Below are positions 1 through 8,933 of a stretch of DNA of 57,519 nucleotides, in pieces. How positions within the stretch are numbered: the first letter of the stretch is position 1; every line of letters begins with the position of its first letter. The notes under the pieces are model-generated. The model was not told where the DNA came from. It ran no database searches and was given only the letters and a program-made list of their open reading frames with translations. This DNA is from an uncultured Clostridia bacterium (GTDB taxonomy: Bacteria; Bacillota; Clostridia; TANB77; CAG-508), in NCBI GenBank assembly GCA_934167095.1, contig CAKPKE010000009.1, forward strand, positions 1-57,519, in the 5' to 3' direction. The position numbers were made by a program, and so were the translations under genes.

Positions 1-64
1 ATATAAGTCGTCATTCTAATATTACTCAATATTACAATTTTGTAATATAATTTAATTATGTATC

Positions 65-100
65 AAGGCTATTTCTTTATTTTAGAAATAACCTTTTTTA
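65..100 (+). terminator. Hairpin with T-tract
   Basis: Arms of about 9 bp (AAGG.TATTTCT and AGAAATA.CCTT) are followed by a run of T on the plus strand. This looks like a rho-independent terminator for a plus-strand transcript that begins outside the window. No gene was seen in the first 150 bases. Confidence 0.5.
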
Positions 101-157
101 TTTTAGTATATAGAATTAGTATTTCTATACTTAATTTTAAAATTGCAATTAGCATAC

Positions 158-327
158 TTACTCAGCCTTAAAATAGTTAAATTGAGATGATTTACTCCAC
201 TCGTATGCACTCCACATATCTGTTTGATTAGACGCTGGATCAACCATAATAACATTATTACCATTTACTCCCGTAACTGCAACCCAATGTTGATTTCCCG
301 GTGTTGCTCCTTTTACTTCTATAATTA
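158..327 (-). pseudogene. C39-like peptidase C-terminal remnant
   Basis: The minus strand in this frame encodes about 56 residues with no start codon. They include GNQHWVAVTGVNGN and, further on, VDPAS, and end in a stop at 158-160. The pattern H-W-V-x-V-T-G...D-P is typical of the C-terminal half of papain-like C39 family domains found in secreted wall hydrolases (His and Asp of the catalytic triad). The upstream end stops where an integrase fragment begins in another frame (about 320), so this is a truncated piece joined to foreign sequence by a deletion or insertion. The family call rests on the motif only. Confidence 0.5.
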
Positions 328-545
328 TCTATCCAATAATCTAAAAAATCTGCATACGACATATTTTCTCTTAACTGCGTCTTTTGACCATTGTAGTAAA
401 AGTCGTTATAGGCTTTTGCTCCTTCTTTAAAAGCCTCTGCTTTTGTTGGATACCCTGACTTTGTTATCCATTTTCTTGTTCCCTCAACTGTTGCAATTTC
501 AAATCGGTATTCATATACCTTTCCACGTTTTCTTACGCTTACCAT
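320..545 (-). pseudogene. Tyrosine integrase N-terminal remnant
   Basis: The likely start is the ATG at 543-545, preceded by GGAG with 8-nt spacing. The reading frame gives an arm-type DNA-binding domain (start MVSVRKRGKVYEYRFEIA, later GYPTKAEAFKEG) followed by the beginning of the core-binding domain (YADFLDYWIDNY). This is the standard N-terminus of Tn916-type and phage integrases of Bacillota. Similarity ends near 320, where the sequence switches to an unrelated peptidase-like frame. The catalytic domain (R-H-R-Y) is absent, so no recombinase activity is expected. The open frame runs on to 258 only as out-of-frame sequence. Confidence 0.75.
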
Positions 546-584
546 AGTTATCTCTCCTTCATTATAAAACTTAATGAAACGGAA

Positions 585-613
585 AAATGCCAGCATTTCG
601 AATGCTGACATTT
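585..613 (-). terminator. Hairpin terminator upstream of integrase remnant
   Basis: AAATG.CAGCATT and AATGCTG.CATTT pair around a TCG loop. On the minus strand the hairpin is followed by a T-run. It would end transcripts coming from secA. Confidence 0.6.
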
Positions 614-662
614 TATATAACTATGTCCACAATAATTGTCCACGTAGATTTTTTATTGATTT

Positions 663-776
663 TTATGGGGTTTCCTCGATTCTGTCCACATTATTTATGC
701 TATGTGGACAAATCGTGGACAAATTGTCATCTGTGGACAAATTTATCATTTTTTCTATTTTTAACAATTCCTTATT
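663..776 (-). pseudogene. Possible integrase C-terminal tail remnant
   Basis: This is an open frame without a start codon, ending at 663-665, containing the segment NLSTDDNLSTICPHSINNVD. Tails rich in VDNLST-type residues occur at the ends of many Bacillota integrases. The same 115 bp holds six copies of GTCCAC/GTGGAC (625, 638, 684, 704, 715, 733), three in each orientation, which could equally be a recombination or protein-binding site. It starts only ~20 bp after the secA stop. The identification is weak. Confidence 0.3.
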
Positions 777-794
777 TTATAAGGGTTTGCGAGG

Positions 795-3542
795 TTATTT
801 ACCACAACAGTTTTTGTACTTTTTCCCGCTTCCGCAAGGACATGGGTCGTTTCTACCGATTTTTGGTTCTTCGTTTACAACAGTCTTGTTCATTCCGCCT
901 TCTTTTTCTGATATTTTTCCATCAACTAGGTTGATAGCTGTATCTTCTAGTCCAGCACCAGTTACTTTAGTAACTTCTTTTCTTTGAACAGGGCCTTCCT
1001 GCTTACGTAAGTTTAACATAATCTTTGCAACATCAGTTCTAATGTCTTCAATCATTTCGTCAAACATTTCTGTTCCTTCAAGTCTGTATTGAACAACTGG
1101 GTCTTTTTGTCCATATCCTTGTAATCCAATACCTTTCTTTAATTCGTCCATGTTGTCGATATGATCCATCCATTTTTGGTCAACAACCTTAAGCATTACT
1201 ATTCTTTCTAGTTCTCTTATGTTGTCTGAACCGATTTCTTGCTCTTTTGCTTCATATACTACATGAGCTTTTGTTACAAGTTCATCAACTACGCTATTTC
1301 TATCAAATTTTTCAGCTTTTAGTGAAGCTATATCTGTTAATCCAAAAGTTGTTTGTAAATCTTGAGCTAAAACATCTCTATTTACTTCGCCATCACCAAC
1401 AATATGCGAATCTACAACTATTTCAATAGCAGAATCTATCATTTTTAAGATATTTTCTTTTAGATCTTTTCCATCTAGAACATCTCTTCTTTGTGAGTAA
1501 ATAACTGTTCTTTGAACATTCATTACATCATCATATTGAAGAACATTCTTTCTTATGCTGAAGTTTCTTCCTTCAACTTTCTTTTGAGCTCTTTCGACAG
1601 CTTTTGATATAGTTCTTGATTCTATTGGCATTTCTTCGTCAGCACCTAAAGTATTGTAAACTCTAGTAATCATATCTCCACCGAAGATTTTCATTAAATC
1701 ATCATCTAGACCTATATAGAATCTTGATTCTCCTGGGTCACCTTGACGACCACTTCTTCCACGAAGCTGATTATCAATTCTTCTAGATTCATGGCGTTGT
1801 GTTCCTATTATTTTTAGACCACCTGCATCAATAACTTTTTGTTTTTCGTCTTTTATTTGCTCTGAATATTTTTTCTCTAGCTCATTGAATTTTTCTCTTG
1901 CTGAAAGTATTGCTTTATTGTCTGTTTCGTTATGAGCTGCAGCTTCTTCAATTTCTTCATCAGAATATTTTAGCTTTCTCATTTCTTCTTTTGCTAAATA
2001 TTCACTGTTTCCTCCAAGCATGATATCTGTACCACGTCCAGCCATGTTTGTTGCAATTGTTATAGCTCCAAATTTTCCTGCTTGTGCTATAATTTGAGCT
2101 TCTTTTTCATGATATTTAGCATTTAATACTTCATGTTTTAATCCTGCTTTATCAAGCATTTTGCTTAATTTTTCTGATTTATCGATAGAAACTGTACCAA
2201 TTAATACTGGTTGTCCTTTTTTATGTGATTCGATAATATCATTTATAACTGCTTTAAATTTTACATCTTCATTTTTGTAAATTATATCTGGTAAATCTTT
2301 TCTAATCATTGGCTTGTTTGTTGGAATTTCAACAACATCTAATTTGTATATTTCTTGGAATTCTGACTCTTCTGTCATTGCAGTACCAGTCATACCAGAT
2401 AATTTTTCATACATTCTGAAGTAATTTTGGAATGTTATTGTAGCTAATGTTTTTGATTCATCATTAACCTTTACTCTTTCCTTTGCTTCTATTGCTTGGT
2501 GAAGACCATTGCTATATCTTCTTCCATACATAATTCTTCCTGTGAATTCGTCTACAATTAGAACTTGTCCATCTTTTACGATATAATCTTTATCTTTTTT
2601 CATTATACCATTTGCATGAAGAGCTTGATTTACATTATGTACTAATTCAGAATTTTCTAAGTCGTTGAAGTTTTCAAGACCAAAGAACTCTTCTGCTTTT
2701 TTGATACCTTTTTGTGTAAGTGTTGCAGATTTTGCTTTTAAGTCTACTATATAGTCATATTTTTCATTGTCTTCTTCTTGTTCAAAGTCCTTAACATCTT
2801 CTTCAATTATAACTTTAGCTTGTAATTTTTTTACAAATTGGTCTGCTTTTTGATATAAGTTTGATGATTCAGATCCTCTTCCTGAAATTATAAGAGGTGT
2901 TCTTGCCTCATCTATTAAAATACTATCAATTTCGTCTACGATAGCATATTTTAATTTTCTTTGAACTAATTGGTTCTTGTAGATAACCATGTTATCTCTT
3001 AAATAATCAAACCCAAATTCATTGTTTGTTCCATAAGTTACATCACATGCATAAGCTGCTTGTTTTTCGGCAGGGTTCATTCCAGCTATAACTAGACCAA
3101 CTGATAAACCTAAAAATCTATAAAGATTTCCCATCCATTCGCTATCACGCTTTGCTAAGTAGTCGTTTACTGTTATAACATGAACACCCTCACCTGTAAG
3201 TGCGTTTAAGTAAACTGGAAGTGTAGCAACTAGTGTTTTTCCTTCACCAGTTTTCATTTCGGCAATTCTTCCTTGATGAAGTATAATTCCACCTATTAAT
3301 TGAACATCAAAATGACGCATTCCTAATACTCTTTTAGAAGCTTCTCTGACAACCGCAAAAGCTTCTGGTAATATATCATCTAGAGTATCACCATCTTTTA
3401 ATCTGTCCTTGAAATATTGTGTTTTTCCAGTAAGTTCACTGTCTGTTAATTTTTCCATTTCTGCTTCTAGTGAATTGATTTTATTAACTAGTGGCATTAC
3501 TCTTTTAACTTCTTTTTCGCTATATGTTTTAAATAGTCCCAT
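795..3542 (-). CDS. secA: Preprotein translocase ATPase SecA
   Basis: SecA is the motor of the Sec pathway: it binds SecYEG and pushes unfolded preproteins through the membrane by ATP hydrolysis. Visible motifs are the Walker A region (MKTGEGKTLVATLP), the DEAD-box-like segment VDEIDSILIDEARTPLIISG, the helicase motifs MAGRGTDIMLGG and QLRGRSGRQGDPG, and the zinc-binding SEC-C tail NDPCPCGSGKKYKNCC. The start is placed at the ATG at 3540-3542 (MGLFKTYSEKE), 14 codons inside the longest frame, because AGGAAG lies 9 nt upstream and family proteins begin this way. The length, about 915 aa, is normal. It is transcribed alone, with mobile-element debris downstream. Confidence 0.98.
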   Translation of the reverse strand: MGLFKTYSEKEVKRVMPLVNKINSLEAEMEKLTDSELTGKTQYFKDRLKDGDTLDDILPEAFAVVREASKRVLGMRHFDVQLIGGIILHQGRIAEMKTGEGKTLVATLPVYLNALTGEGVHVITVNDYLAKRDSEWMGNLYRFLGLSVGLVIAGMNPAEKQAAYACDVTYGTNNEFGFDYLRDNMVIYKNQLVQRKLKYAIVDEIDSILIDEARTPLIISGRGSESSNLYQKADQFVKKLQAKVIIEEDVKDFEQEEDNEKYDYIVDLKAKSATLTQKGIKKAEEFFGLENFNDLENSELVHNVNQALHANGIMKKDKDYIVKDGQVLIVDEFTGRIMYGRRYSNGLHQAIEAKERVKVNDESKTLATITFQNYFRMYEKLSGMTGTAMTEESEFQEIYKLDVVEIPTNKPMIRKDLPDIIYKNEDVKFKAVINDIIESHKKGQPVLIGTVSIDKSEKLSKMLDKAGLKHEVLNAKYHEKEAQIIAQAGKFGAITIATNMAGRGTDIMLGGNSEYLAKEEMRKLKYSDEEIEEAAAHNETDNKAILSAREKFNELEKKYSEQIKDEKQKVIDAGGLKIIGTQRHESRRIDNQLRGRSGRQGDPGESRFYIGLDDDLMKIFGGDMITRVYNTLGADEEMPIESRTISKAVERAQKKVEGRNFSIRKNVLQYDDVMNVQRTVIYSQRRDVLDGKDLKENILKMIDSAIEIVVDSHIVGDGEVNRDVLAQDLQTTFGLTDIASLKAEKFDRNSVVDELVTKAHVVYEAKEQEIGSDNIRELERIVMLKVVDQKWMDHIDNMDELKKGIGLQGYGQKDPVVQYRLEGTEMFDEMIEDIRTDVAKIMLNLRKQEGPVQRKEVTKVTGAGLEDTAINLVDGKISEKEGGMNKTVVNEEPKIGRNDPCPCGSGKKYKNCCGK

Positions 3543-3770
3543 TAAAAATATCTTCCTTTCAATATATTGCCAATAATTTGACATTTGTATAACAATTATA
3601 TCGCTATTATATTACTATTGCAGTCATTTAGCAAGTAAAATTTATAATTTAGGAAGATATTTTCAAAAAAGATTTGCCCTAGAATTTATAATTTTGAAAA
3701 ATCGTTTTTATTTTACAAAATTCGATTTAATTTTTATTCTTGATAATATTTATTTCAGAAGCTTTTAATT

Positions 3771-4307
3771 TTATAAGCCTTGAGATGTTGGAATATATGT
3801 ATCACTTGGTGGGTATACATATTCATCAGTTGGAACTTCTACTTCTACTGCTTTTTCAATTTCAATAGTGGGAATACATCCATGATAATCGCCTTTTGTT
3901 ATTGTACCTTCTATTTGTAGCCATGTGCCATCTTCATACTTTTTTGCTTCGTCTAAGTGACACAAAAATCCAACTACGACAGCTTGCATATCAGATGAAA
4001 TAATCATTTGTCTTGCAATTACAAACTGGTCATCTTGGAAATCATAAATTCTATAAACATAACCTACCATACTTATTTTCATTCCCACATAATTGTCCAA
4101 ATTGTTGTGAACAGTTTGCAATGTATTTGTATAATTTGCACTTGAAATCACATTTATTTTTCCTTTATTGGTACAAGTATCAGTTTTATTTGCAAAAAAT
4201 GTTTTATACGTTCCTGTTAAAGCAATTACAAGTACACAAACAAATAAAATTACAAATATTATTTTGAACAATAAATTTTTATTTACCTTAAAATTAAAAA
4301 CAAACAT
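3771..4307 (-). CDS. DUF1980/TIGR03943-like membrane protein
   Basis: 178 aa. One membrane helix (about residues 13-32) is followed by an extracytoplasmic domain. The segment GYVYRI...FVIARQMIISSDMQAVVVGFLC...W..IEGTI matches the pattern of the DUF1980/YcgQ C-terminal domain (OB-like), which normally follows a permease-like partner. The function of this family is not firmly known. The usual Cys-Cys of FVLARFVITCC is replaced by Ser-Ser here. The start ATG has GGAGG 7 nt upstream, but that GGAGG lies in the 3' arm of a hairpin (4311-4347). The upstream neighbour on the same strand is the broken AI-2E permease. Confidence 0.6.
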   Translation of the reverse strand: MFVFNFKVNKNLLFKIIFVILFVCVLVIALTGTYKTFFANKTDTCTNKGKINVISSANYTNTLQTVHNNLDNYVGMKISMVGYVYRIYDFQDDQFVIARQMIISSDMQAVVVGFLCHLDEAKKYEDGTWLQIEGTITKGDYHGCIPTIEIEKAVEVEVPTDEYVYPPSDTYIPTSQGL

Positions 4308-4310
4308 TTA

Positions 4311-4347
4311 TGCCTCCAGTATTTTCTTTTCTAAATACTATGAGGCA
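4311..4347 (-). promoter_or_regulatory. Hairpin enclosing the ribosome-binding site
   Basis: TGCCTC/GAGGCA and AGTATTT/AAATACT form a 13-bp stem with one small bulge between the permease stop (4367) and the DUF1980-like start (4307). On the minus-strand transcript the GGAGG of the downstream gene is inside the 3' arm. The hairpin may act as a weak terminator, as translational control, or both. Confidence 0.6.
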
Positions 4348-4366
4348 CTTTTATGTTTTATTCCTT

Positions 4367-5472
4367 TTAGTCATAATCTCTTGCAAAGAAAGATTTCATT
4401 ACTCCTTTATCAATCATTCCTGCAAAAATATTTTTTAATATTATTAGTGTAATTGGTCCTAAAAATAATCCAATTACTCCAGAAAATTTAAAACCTGTGT
4501 ACATTGCAATTAAGGTAAAAATTGGATGTACTCCTAAGTTAGAACTTACAAACTTTGGCTCTAAAAATTGTCTTACAACTGACATTACTATCCATAGTGC
4601 AAGTACTGCTAGAGCTAAATTAATATCTCCGTTACACGCTGAAATTATTGCCCATGGTAGCATTACGGTTCCGAGAGCCAAAAATCGGAAGTGCATCAAC
4701 AAAGCCAATTCCAAGTGCATATAACAATGGATATTCTATATTAAATCCTACAAATTTAAATATATACAGTCCGCACTACTGATATCACAAACGAAATAAA
4801 AATCAAAGTTGCTTCTGCTTTTAGATATCCGCCTAATGATTTTATTATTTCTTTCATGTGTTTAAATAATTTCCTTGACCATTTTTCTGGCAAATGATGT
4901 TCTATTTGGTCTAAAATATACACTTTATCTGTACAGATTAGATATAACGATAAAAATGTTACCATTAAATAAATTCCAATAGTCGGAACTTGTGTCAACC
5001 ACTCTAAAATTCCTTTTAGAAAATTATTAGCAAATGTTGTTGCACTATTTATTGAATTTGAAATAAGATTTTGAATTATTTCTATAATATTACTTGGAAT
5101 GTTTAATTTTTGCAGATTTTCAGAACTTATTATTTTATTTATAAATCCTGTTATATTTGACATATATGTTCCTAAGTTTTCTAGCAAATTATATCCTTCT
5201 GTTATAATTGTGGTTATTCCCCATGCAAGAAGTCCTACAATTATACATATTACAAATGTTATTGCAATTATTGCACTTGTTTTTCTTTTAAATTTTACTT
5301 TTTTCATTAAAAATTTTATTATTGGTTCTAGCATAAGTGAAATTACAAATGCAACTAAAAACGGCATATAAAAAACGGCTAATTTGAAAACAACAAATAT
5401 TACCATTAGTGTAAGAACAAATATTAATATTTTTTTTAGAACCTTTGTCCAATAATTCATATCTATTACCAT
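4367..5472 (-). pseudogene. AI-2E/YtvI-like permease, two frameshifts
   Basis: Read through, the gene encodes about 366 aa of an AI-2E family exporter (multi-helix membrane protein, nearest in style to the sporulation protein YtvI). The 5' part (5472-4756) ends in an early stop after FISFVISVV. The 3' part continues as WAIISACNGDINLALAVLALW...GVHPIFTLIAMYTGFK...GLFLGPI. Two extra bases explain the break: a G at 4773 and a G at 4673 (plus strand), each turning a TCC-A/C context into TCCG. Removing them gives a continuous frame (VVGLYIFKFVGFNIEYPLLY and later FVDALPIFGSGTVMLPW). Either the gene is dead or both are sequence errors. The start has AAGGAG 11 nt upstream. Confidence 0.85.
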
Positions 5473-5601
5473 AAAAAGTCTAGCTCCTTCTATTTTATAT
5501 AATATTTAATATAGTAGTGTTTATACTGTATTAAATATATAATATGAAATTTTTTATCTTCTTTTTTATAGTTTATAGATTTTTTCATTCTTTATTCATA
5601 A

Positions 5602-5650
5602 AAGCCCAAACTCGGGCGAAAGATTTCTCCTCCGTCCGAGTTTGGGGCTT
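5602..5650 (-). terminator. Strong GC-rich terminator
   Basis: AAGCCC.AAACTCGG pairs with CCGAGTTTGGGGCTT over about 14 bp and is followed by T on the minus strand. It lies 16 bp after the stop of the 98-aa membrane protein and is much richer in G+C than its surroundings, like that gene. Confidence 0.8.
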
Positions 5651-5665
5651 AGTGGCTGTAAAATT

Positions 5666-5962
5666 TTACATATGCAGAAGCTTTTCAATTCCGCTGACAA
5701 ATAACTCCCAGAATGTTATCAAGAACAATCCCACTGTAATGAGTAACAACCAATATAACAGCATTGTCTGTATCATTGGATTTGCTCTTAAGTATTCCCA
5801 GGTAGCAACTTGGCCAGCTGCAAGAAATGTTCCGCAGCCTTCAACGGCTTTAAATAAAAGCCGTTCTTCCTCCGAAGCTTCATTGCATCTCCGAAGAATA
5901 CTTGCGCCAATCATCATCAGCACACCCAAAAGTACCAAACCGGTATTAAATTCTGCAAACAT
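5666..5962 (-). CDS. Small membrane protein, probably acquired
   Basis: 98 aa, not recognised. There are two hydrophobic stretches (about residues 7-23 and 66-88) separated by a charged segment with RRCNEASEEERLLF. It begins MFAEFNTGLVLLGVL after a textbook AAGGAGG 7 nt upstream and ends in front of a strong terminator, so it looks like a complete single-gene unit. Base composition is visibly more GC-rich than the flanking genes, with codons such as CTC, CGG and GCC that neighbours avoid. This points to recent transfer, perhaps cargo or transfer machinery of a mobile element. No function is assigned. Confidence 0.6.
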   Translation of the reverse strand: MFAEFNTGLVLLGVLMMIGASILRRCNEASEEERLLFKAVEGCGTFLAAGQVATWEYLRANPMIQTMLLYWLLLITVGLFLITFWELFVSGIEKLLHM

Positions 5963-6132
5963 ATTGACTACCTCCTTGTTGTTAATTTTATTAATGTTTG
6001 CAATGCTTTACATAATTCATATTATACCATATTTTGTAAACAATTGCAAATTTGAGCCTTCAAGTAGTTTATTTAACCTAACTTTTATAATTTTAAAGTT
6101 TAACTTACTTGAGTTTTTGCAAATAATTCAAA

Positions 6133-6570
6133 TTAGTAGCAGTTTTTATTTTCTGTTCCACAAATGCATTCTATTGTATCACATAACTCGCTTTCATCAA
6201 CAGCTTCATTTGCAGCTAAATCTCCAAGTGTTAAAATTCCTATTACTTTGTTATTATCTACAACAGGTATTCTTCTTACTTGCTCTTTTGCCATTATATC
6301 TTCGGCCTTTTCTATTTCATCATTACAACTACAACATTTTACATTTGTAGACATTATATCAGAAACTTTTGTGCTTTCAGGATTTTTATTGCAACAAACT
6401 GACCTTAATATAATATCCCTATCTGTTACTATACCAACTAAATTGTTTAAGCTATCACATACAGGAGCACATCCTATATGACAATCACACATCAATTTTG
6501 CACAATCTTTAACTGAAGTATCTGGTTTTACGCAGTTTACTTCATTACACATACAATCTTTAACTTTCAT
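6133..6570 (-). CDS. Cysteine-rich tandem CBS-domain protein
   Basis: 145 aa with two CBS motifs: VGIVTDRDIILRSV (first) and IPVVDNNKVIGILTLGDLA (second). CBS pairs bind adenine nucleotides and act as cytoplasmic energy or nucleotide sensors. The short stand-alone form resembles the YrpA/HrpB-like "CBS pair" proteins of Bacillota. What is odd is the cysteine count: about 17 in 145 residues, including VCC, KCCSC, CMC and CEC-type clusters at the N-terminus, between the domains and at the C-terminus. Such clusters could bind metal or respond to redox state. That is inference. Confidence 0.85.
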   Translation of the reverse strand: MKVKDCMCNEVNCVKPDTSVKDCAKLMCDCHIGCAPVCDSLNNLVGIVTDRDIILRSVCCNKNPESTKVSDIMSTNVKCCSCNDEIEKAEDIMAKEQVRRIPVVDNNKVIGILTLGDLAANEAVDESELCDTIECICGTENKNCY

Positions 6571-6654
6571 AATAAACTTACAAACTTCCTTTCAATAAAA
6601 TTTATAATATTATTATGTTCCAATTTTGATTGCATATTAATAAAATTTTTGCCA

Positions 6655-6722
6655 AAATAAAAGTATATATTTTATTTAGTTCAAATTCATTTAAATAACA
6701 AATATATACTTTTATTGTCACA
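6655..6722 (-). terminator. murD terminator
   Basis: AATAAAAGTATATATTT pairs with AAATATATACTTTTATT around a long AT-rich loop, directly after the murD stop, with T-rich sequence following on the minus strand. Confidence 0.6.
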
Positions 6723-6729
6723 TTAATTT

Positions 6730-8142
6730 CTATTTTAAATTATTTACAAATTCTTTAAATTTTTCTCCTCTTTCCATAAAGTTCTTGAATGCATCAAAAC
6801 TTGCACTTGCAGGAGAAAGTAAAACAACATCACCTGATTTTGCATTTTTTCTTGCAGTCTTTACCGCTTCTTCCAAATTTTCACAATGAATAATTTTTAT
6901 ATTATTATTTTCTGTTTTTGCATCTAATGTTGCTTTTTCTATTATTGGAGCTGTTGGTCCTGTTAAAATTAAAGTTCCAACTTTTTCAGCAATTTTTTTA
7001 CCAATTTCAGTATAATCTAATCCTTTATCTGAACCTCCTGCTAAAAGTATAATATTTTCATCAAATGAATTTAAACCTGCTATTGTACTTGCTGGGCTTG
7101 TTCCTATAGAGTCGTTGTAATATTTTACTCCATCTAATTTGCGAACAAATTCCAGTCTGTGTTCAACTCCTGTAAACTCTGTTATTGCTTTTAACTGGTC
7201 TTCTTTTTTAGCAAGTGTATCTGTTGCAGAAAGTGCTGCACATATATTTTCATAGTTATGTACTCCTCTTAGTTTTATATCATCTTTATAAATTACATTT
7301 TGAATGTTTCCACCTTGAGCAAATTTTATAAAGCCATCTTCTCTATCATAGAAATATCCATTTTCTAATTTCTTTAGACTGGTAAATAATTTTATATTTT
7401 TATTTGGATTTGCTTCTAAGATTTCGTTTTCAAACTTTTTAGTAATTTCGTTATCATCATTTAACACAACTATTCCATCTTCATTTTGATGCATGTATAT
7501 TTCTTTTTTGGCATTTTGATATTCTTCATAAGATGAATGTATATTTAGGTGGTCTGGAAACATATTTGTTACAACAGAAATATCTGGGCTTTCTTTCATT
7601 CCCATTAGTTGAAAGCTACTTAGTTCTAGTATAACTAAATCCTCTGGTTTCATTTCAGAAATTTTTGTAAAAATCGGTTTTCCTATGTTTCCACCTAAGA
7701 AACATTTATATCCAGCTCTTTTGCAAATTTCATAAATTATTGATGTAGTAGTAGTTTTTCCTTCTGTTCCGGTAACACCAATTATTTTGCATGGTGCAAG
7801 TTCAATTACTTGCTCTATTTCAGAAGTTAAAATTGATCCGTTATGTACTTCTCTTTGAAATTCTGGAGTTGTAGGTAGTGCACTTGGTGATCTAAATATA
7901 TAATCAAATCCTTTAAGCATAGTTAGATTATCTTGACCTATTTCTACTTGATATCTATATTTATTTATTTTTTCCATTATTTCATCTGATAAAATTTTGT
8001 TATTGAATATTGTAACTTTTGCGTTCTTGTCATAAAAATAATCAAGAAGAGGAATATTGCTTACTCCCATTCCTATTATGGCAACTTGCTTTCCGTCTAA
8101 CTTTTTATTAAATTCTTCTAATTTTTTGTTAATATACTCCAT
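6730..8142 (-). CDS. murD: UDP-MurNAc-Ala-D-Glu ligase MurD
   Basis: MurD adds D-glutamate to UDP-N-acetylmuramoyl-L-alanine in the cytoplasm, an ATP-dependent step of peptidoglycan precursor synthesis. 470 aa is the usual size. The N-terminal nucleotide-fold region has AIIGMGVSNIP (about 21-31), the ATP loop is GVTGTEGKTTTT (about 122-133), the central domain carries ELSSFQL and NMFPDHLNIHSS, and the C-terminal domain holds GVEHRLEFV, YYNDSIGTSPAST and LLSPASASFDAF. It overlaps the upstream cytidylate-kinase-like gene by 14 bp, so the two are probably translated from one message. It is away from any mur/fts cluster here. Confidence 0.96.
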   Translation of the reverse strand: MEYINKKLEEFNKKLDGKQVAIIGMGVSNIPLLDYFYDKNAKVTIFNNKILSDEIMEKINKYRYQVEIGQDNLTMLKGFDYIFRSPSALPTTPEFQREVHNGSILTSEIEQVIELAPCKIIGVTGTEGKTTTTSIIYEICKRAGYKCFLGGNIGKPIFTKISEMKPEDLVILELSSFQLMGMKESPDISVVTNMFPDHLNIHSSYEEYQNAKKEIYMHQNEDGIVVLNDDNEITKKFENEILEANPNKNIKLFTSLKKLENGYFYDREDGFIKFAQGGNIQNVIYKDDIKLRGVHNYENICAALSATDTLAKKEDQLKAITEFTGVEHRLEFVRKLDGVKYYNDSIGTSPASTIAGLNSFDENIILLAGGSDKGLDYTEIGKKIAEKVGTLILTGPTAPIIEKATLDAKTENNNIKIIHCENLEEAVKTARKNAKSGDVVLLSPASASFDAFKNFMERGEKFKEFVNNLK

Positions 8143-8845
8143 TGTTCACCTCTATAAAATTAATATACTTTGCAAGTTTTTGTGCTGATTCTTTTGCAGA
8201 TTTACATTCTGTTACATCTACTGTAATGGTTTTTTCTGATTTATCATAGAATCCTGATTGTTTTTGAAGTTCATCTCTCTTTTTAATCTGTTCTAACAAC
8301 TCTTGTTTTGTTACTTTTTCATTTTCATACTGACTTAGCTTTCTTTGAACTCTTGTTTCTAAATCAGCTGTTACAAAAAAATGATAATCTAATTCTGGAT
8401 ATATTTTAAGTAAATCTCTACCAGACACAATAACATTATATTCTTTTAAGTATTCGTTTATTATGTCTTTTCCAAAAGCATATAATTTTGAATTATCAGC
8501 CTTTTTTGCAACTTTTGACACATCCATTGAATTTTCTGAATCTTGTAATTTTTCTTCGTCTATTTTTTTGCCATTAACATATATAACGCTTTCTCTATTT
8601 TCTAATTTTATTTCAACCTTTAGTTTATCCATTAATTGTTTTATATCTATTTTTTTATTAAATTTTAAATCAAGAAATACTTTTATTAATGTTAATTTTG
8701 ATTGTTTTATTGCATATACTATTCCTCTATACAAATTTCCACCGTGTAGAATCATACTATTTGGTATTATATCTAATAATTCCCTACAAAGAGAAGTTTT
8801 GCCTGCCCCAACTTCTCCTTCTATTCCTATTACTATATTTTTCAA
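8129..8845 (-). CDS. Cytidylate-kinase-like protein
   Basis: About 238 aa. The P-loop GEVGAGKTS at the N-terminus, VSGRD in the middle and the segment FFVTADLETRVQRKLSQ resemble the (d)CMP kinase family, which phosphorylates CMP/dCMP, but the gene is more diverged than a standard cmk. The longest frame would start at a TTG at 8872. I prefer the TTG at 8843-8845 (protein MKNIVIGIEGEVG) because GAGGG sits 6 nt upstream and family proteins begin with this strand. It overlaps murD by 14 bp. It could also be a related nucleoside kinase. Confidence 0.75.
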   Translation of the reverse strand: MKNIVIGIEGEVGAGKTSLCRELLDIIPNSMILHGGNLYRGIVYAIKQSKLTLIKVFLDLKFNKKIDIKQLMDKLKVEIKLENRESVIYVNGKKIDEEKLQDSENSMDVSKVAKKADNSKLYAFGKDIINEYLKEYNVIVSGRDLLKIYPELDYHFFVTADLETRVQRKLSQYENEKVTKQELLEQIKKRDELQKQSGFYDKSEKTITVDVTECKSAKESAQKLAKYINFIEVNNGVY

Positions 8846-8933
8846 GTGTATCCCTCGTTTCTTTTTTTGCAATATTTATATAATAGATTTTTTAATTATT
8901 TTACTATTATACATAATAATACACCATTATTTT

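Noticed and set aside
614..740. CRISPR-like array of GTCCAC/GTGGAC words
   Set aside because: The words are six bases long, in both orientations and unevenly spaced, so they do not form an array.
4640..4800. Programmed frameshifting in the AI-2E permease
   Set aside because: Two separate one-base insertions without a slippery heptamer or downstream structure fit damage or error better than recoding.
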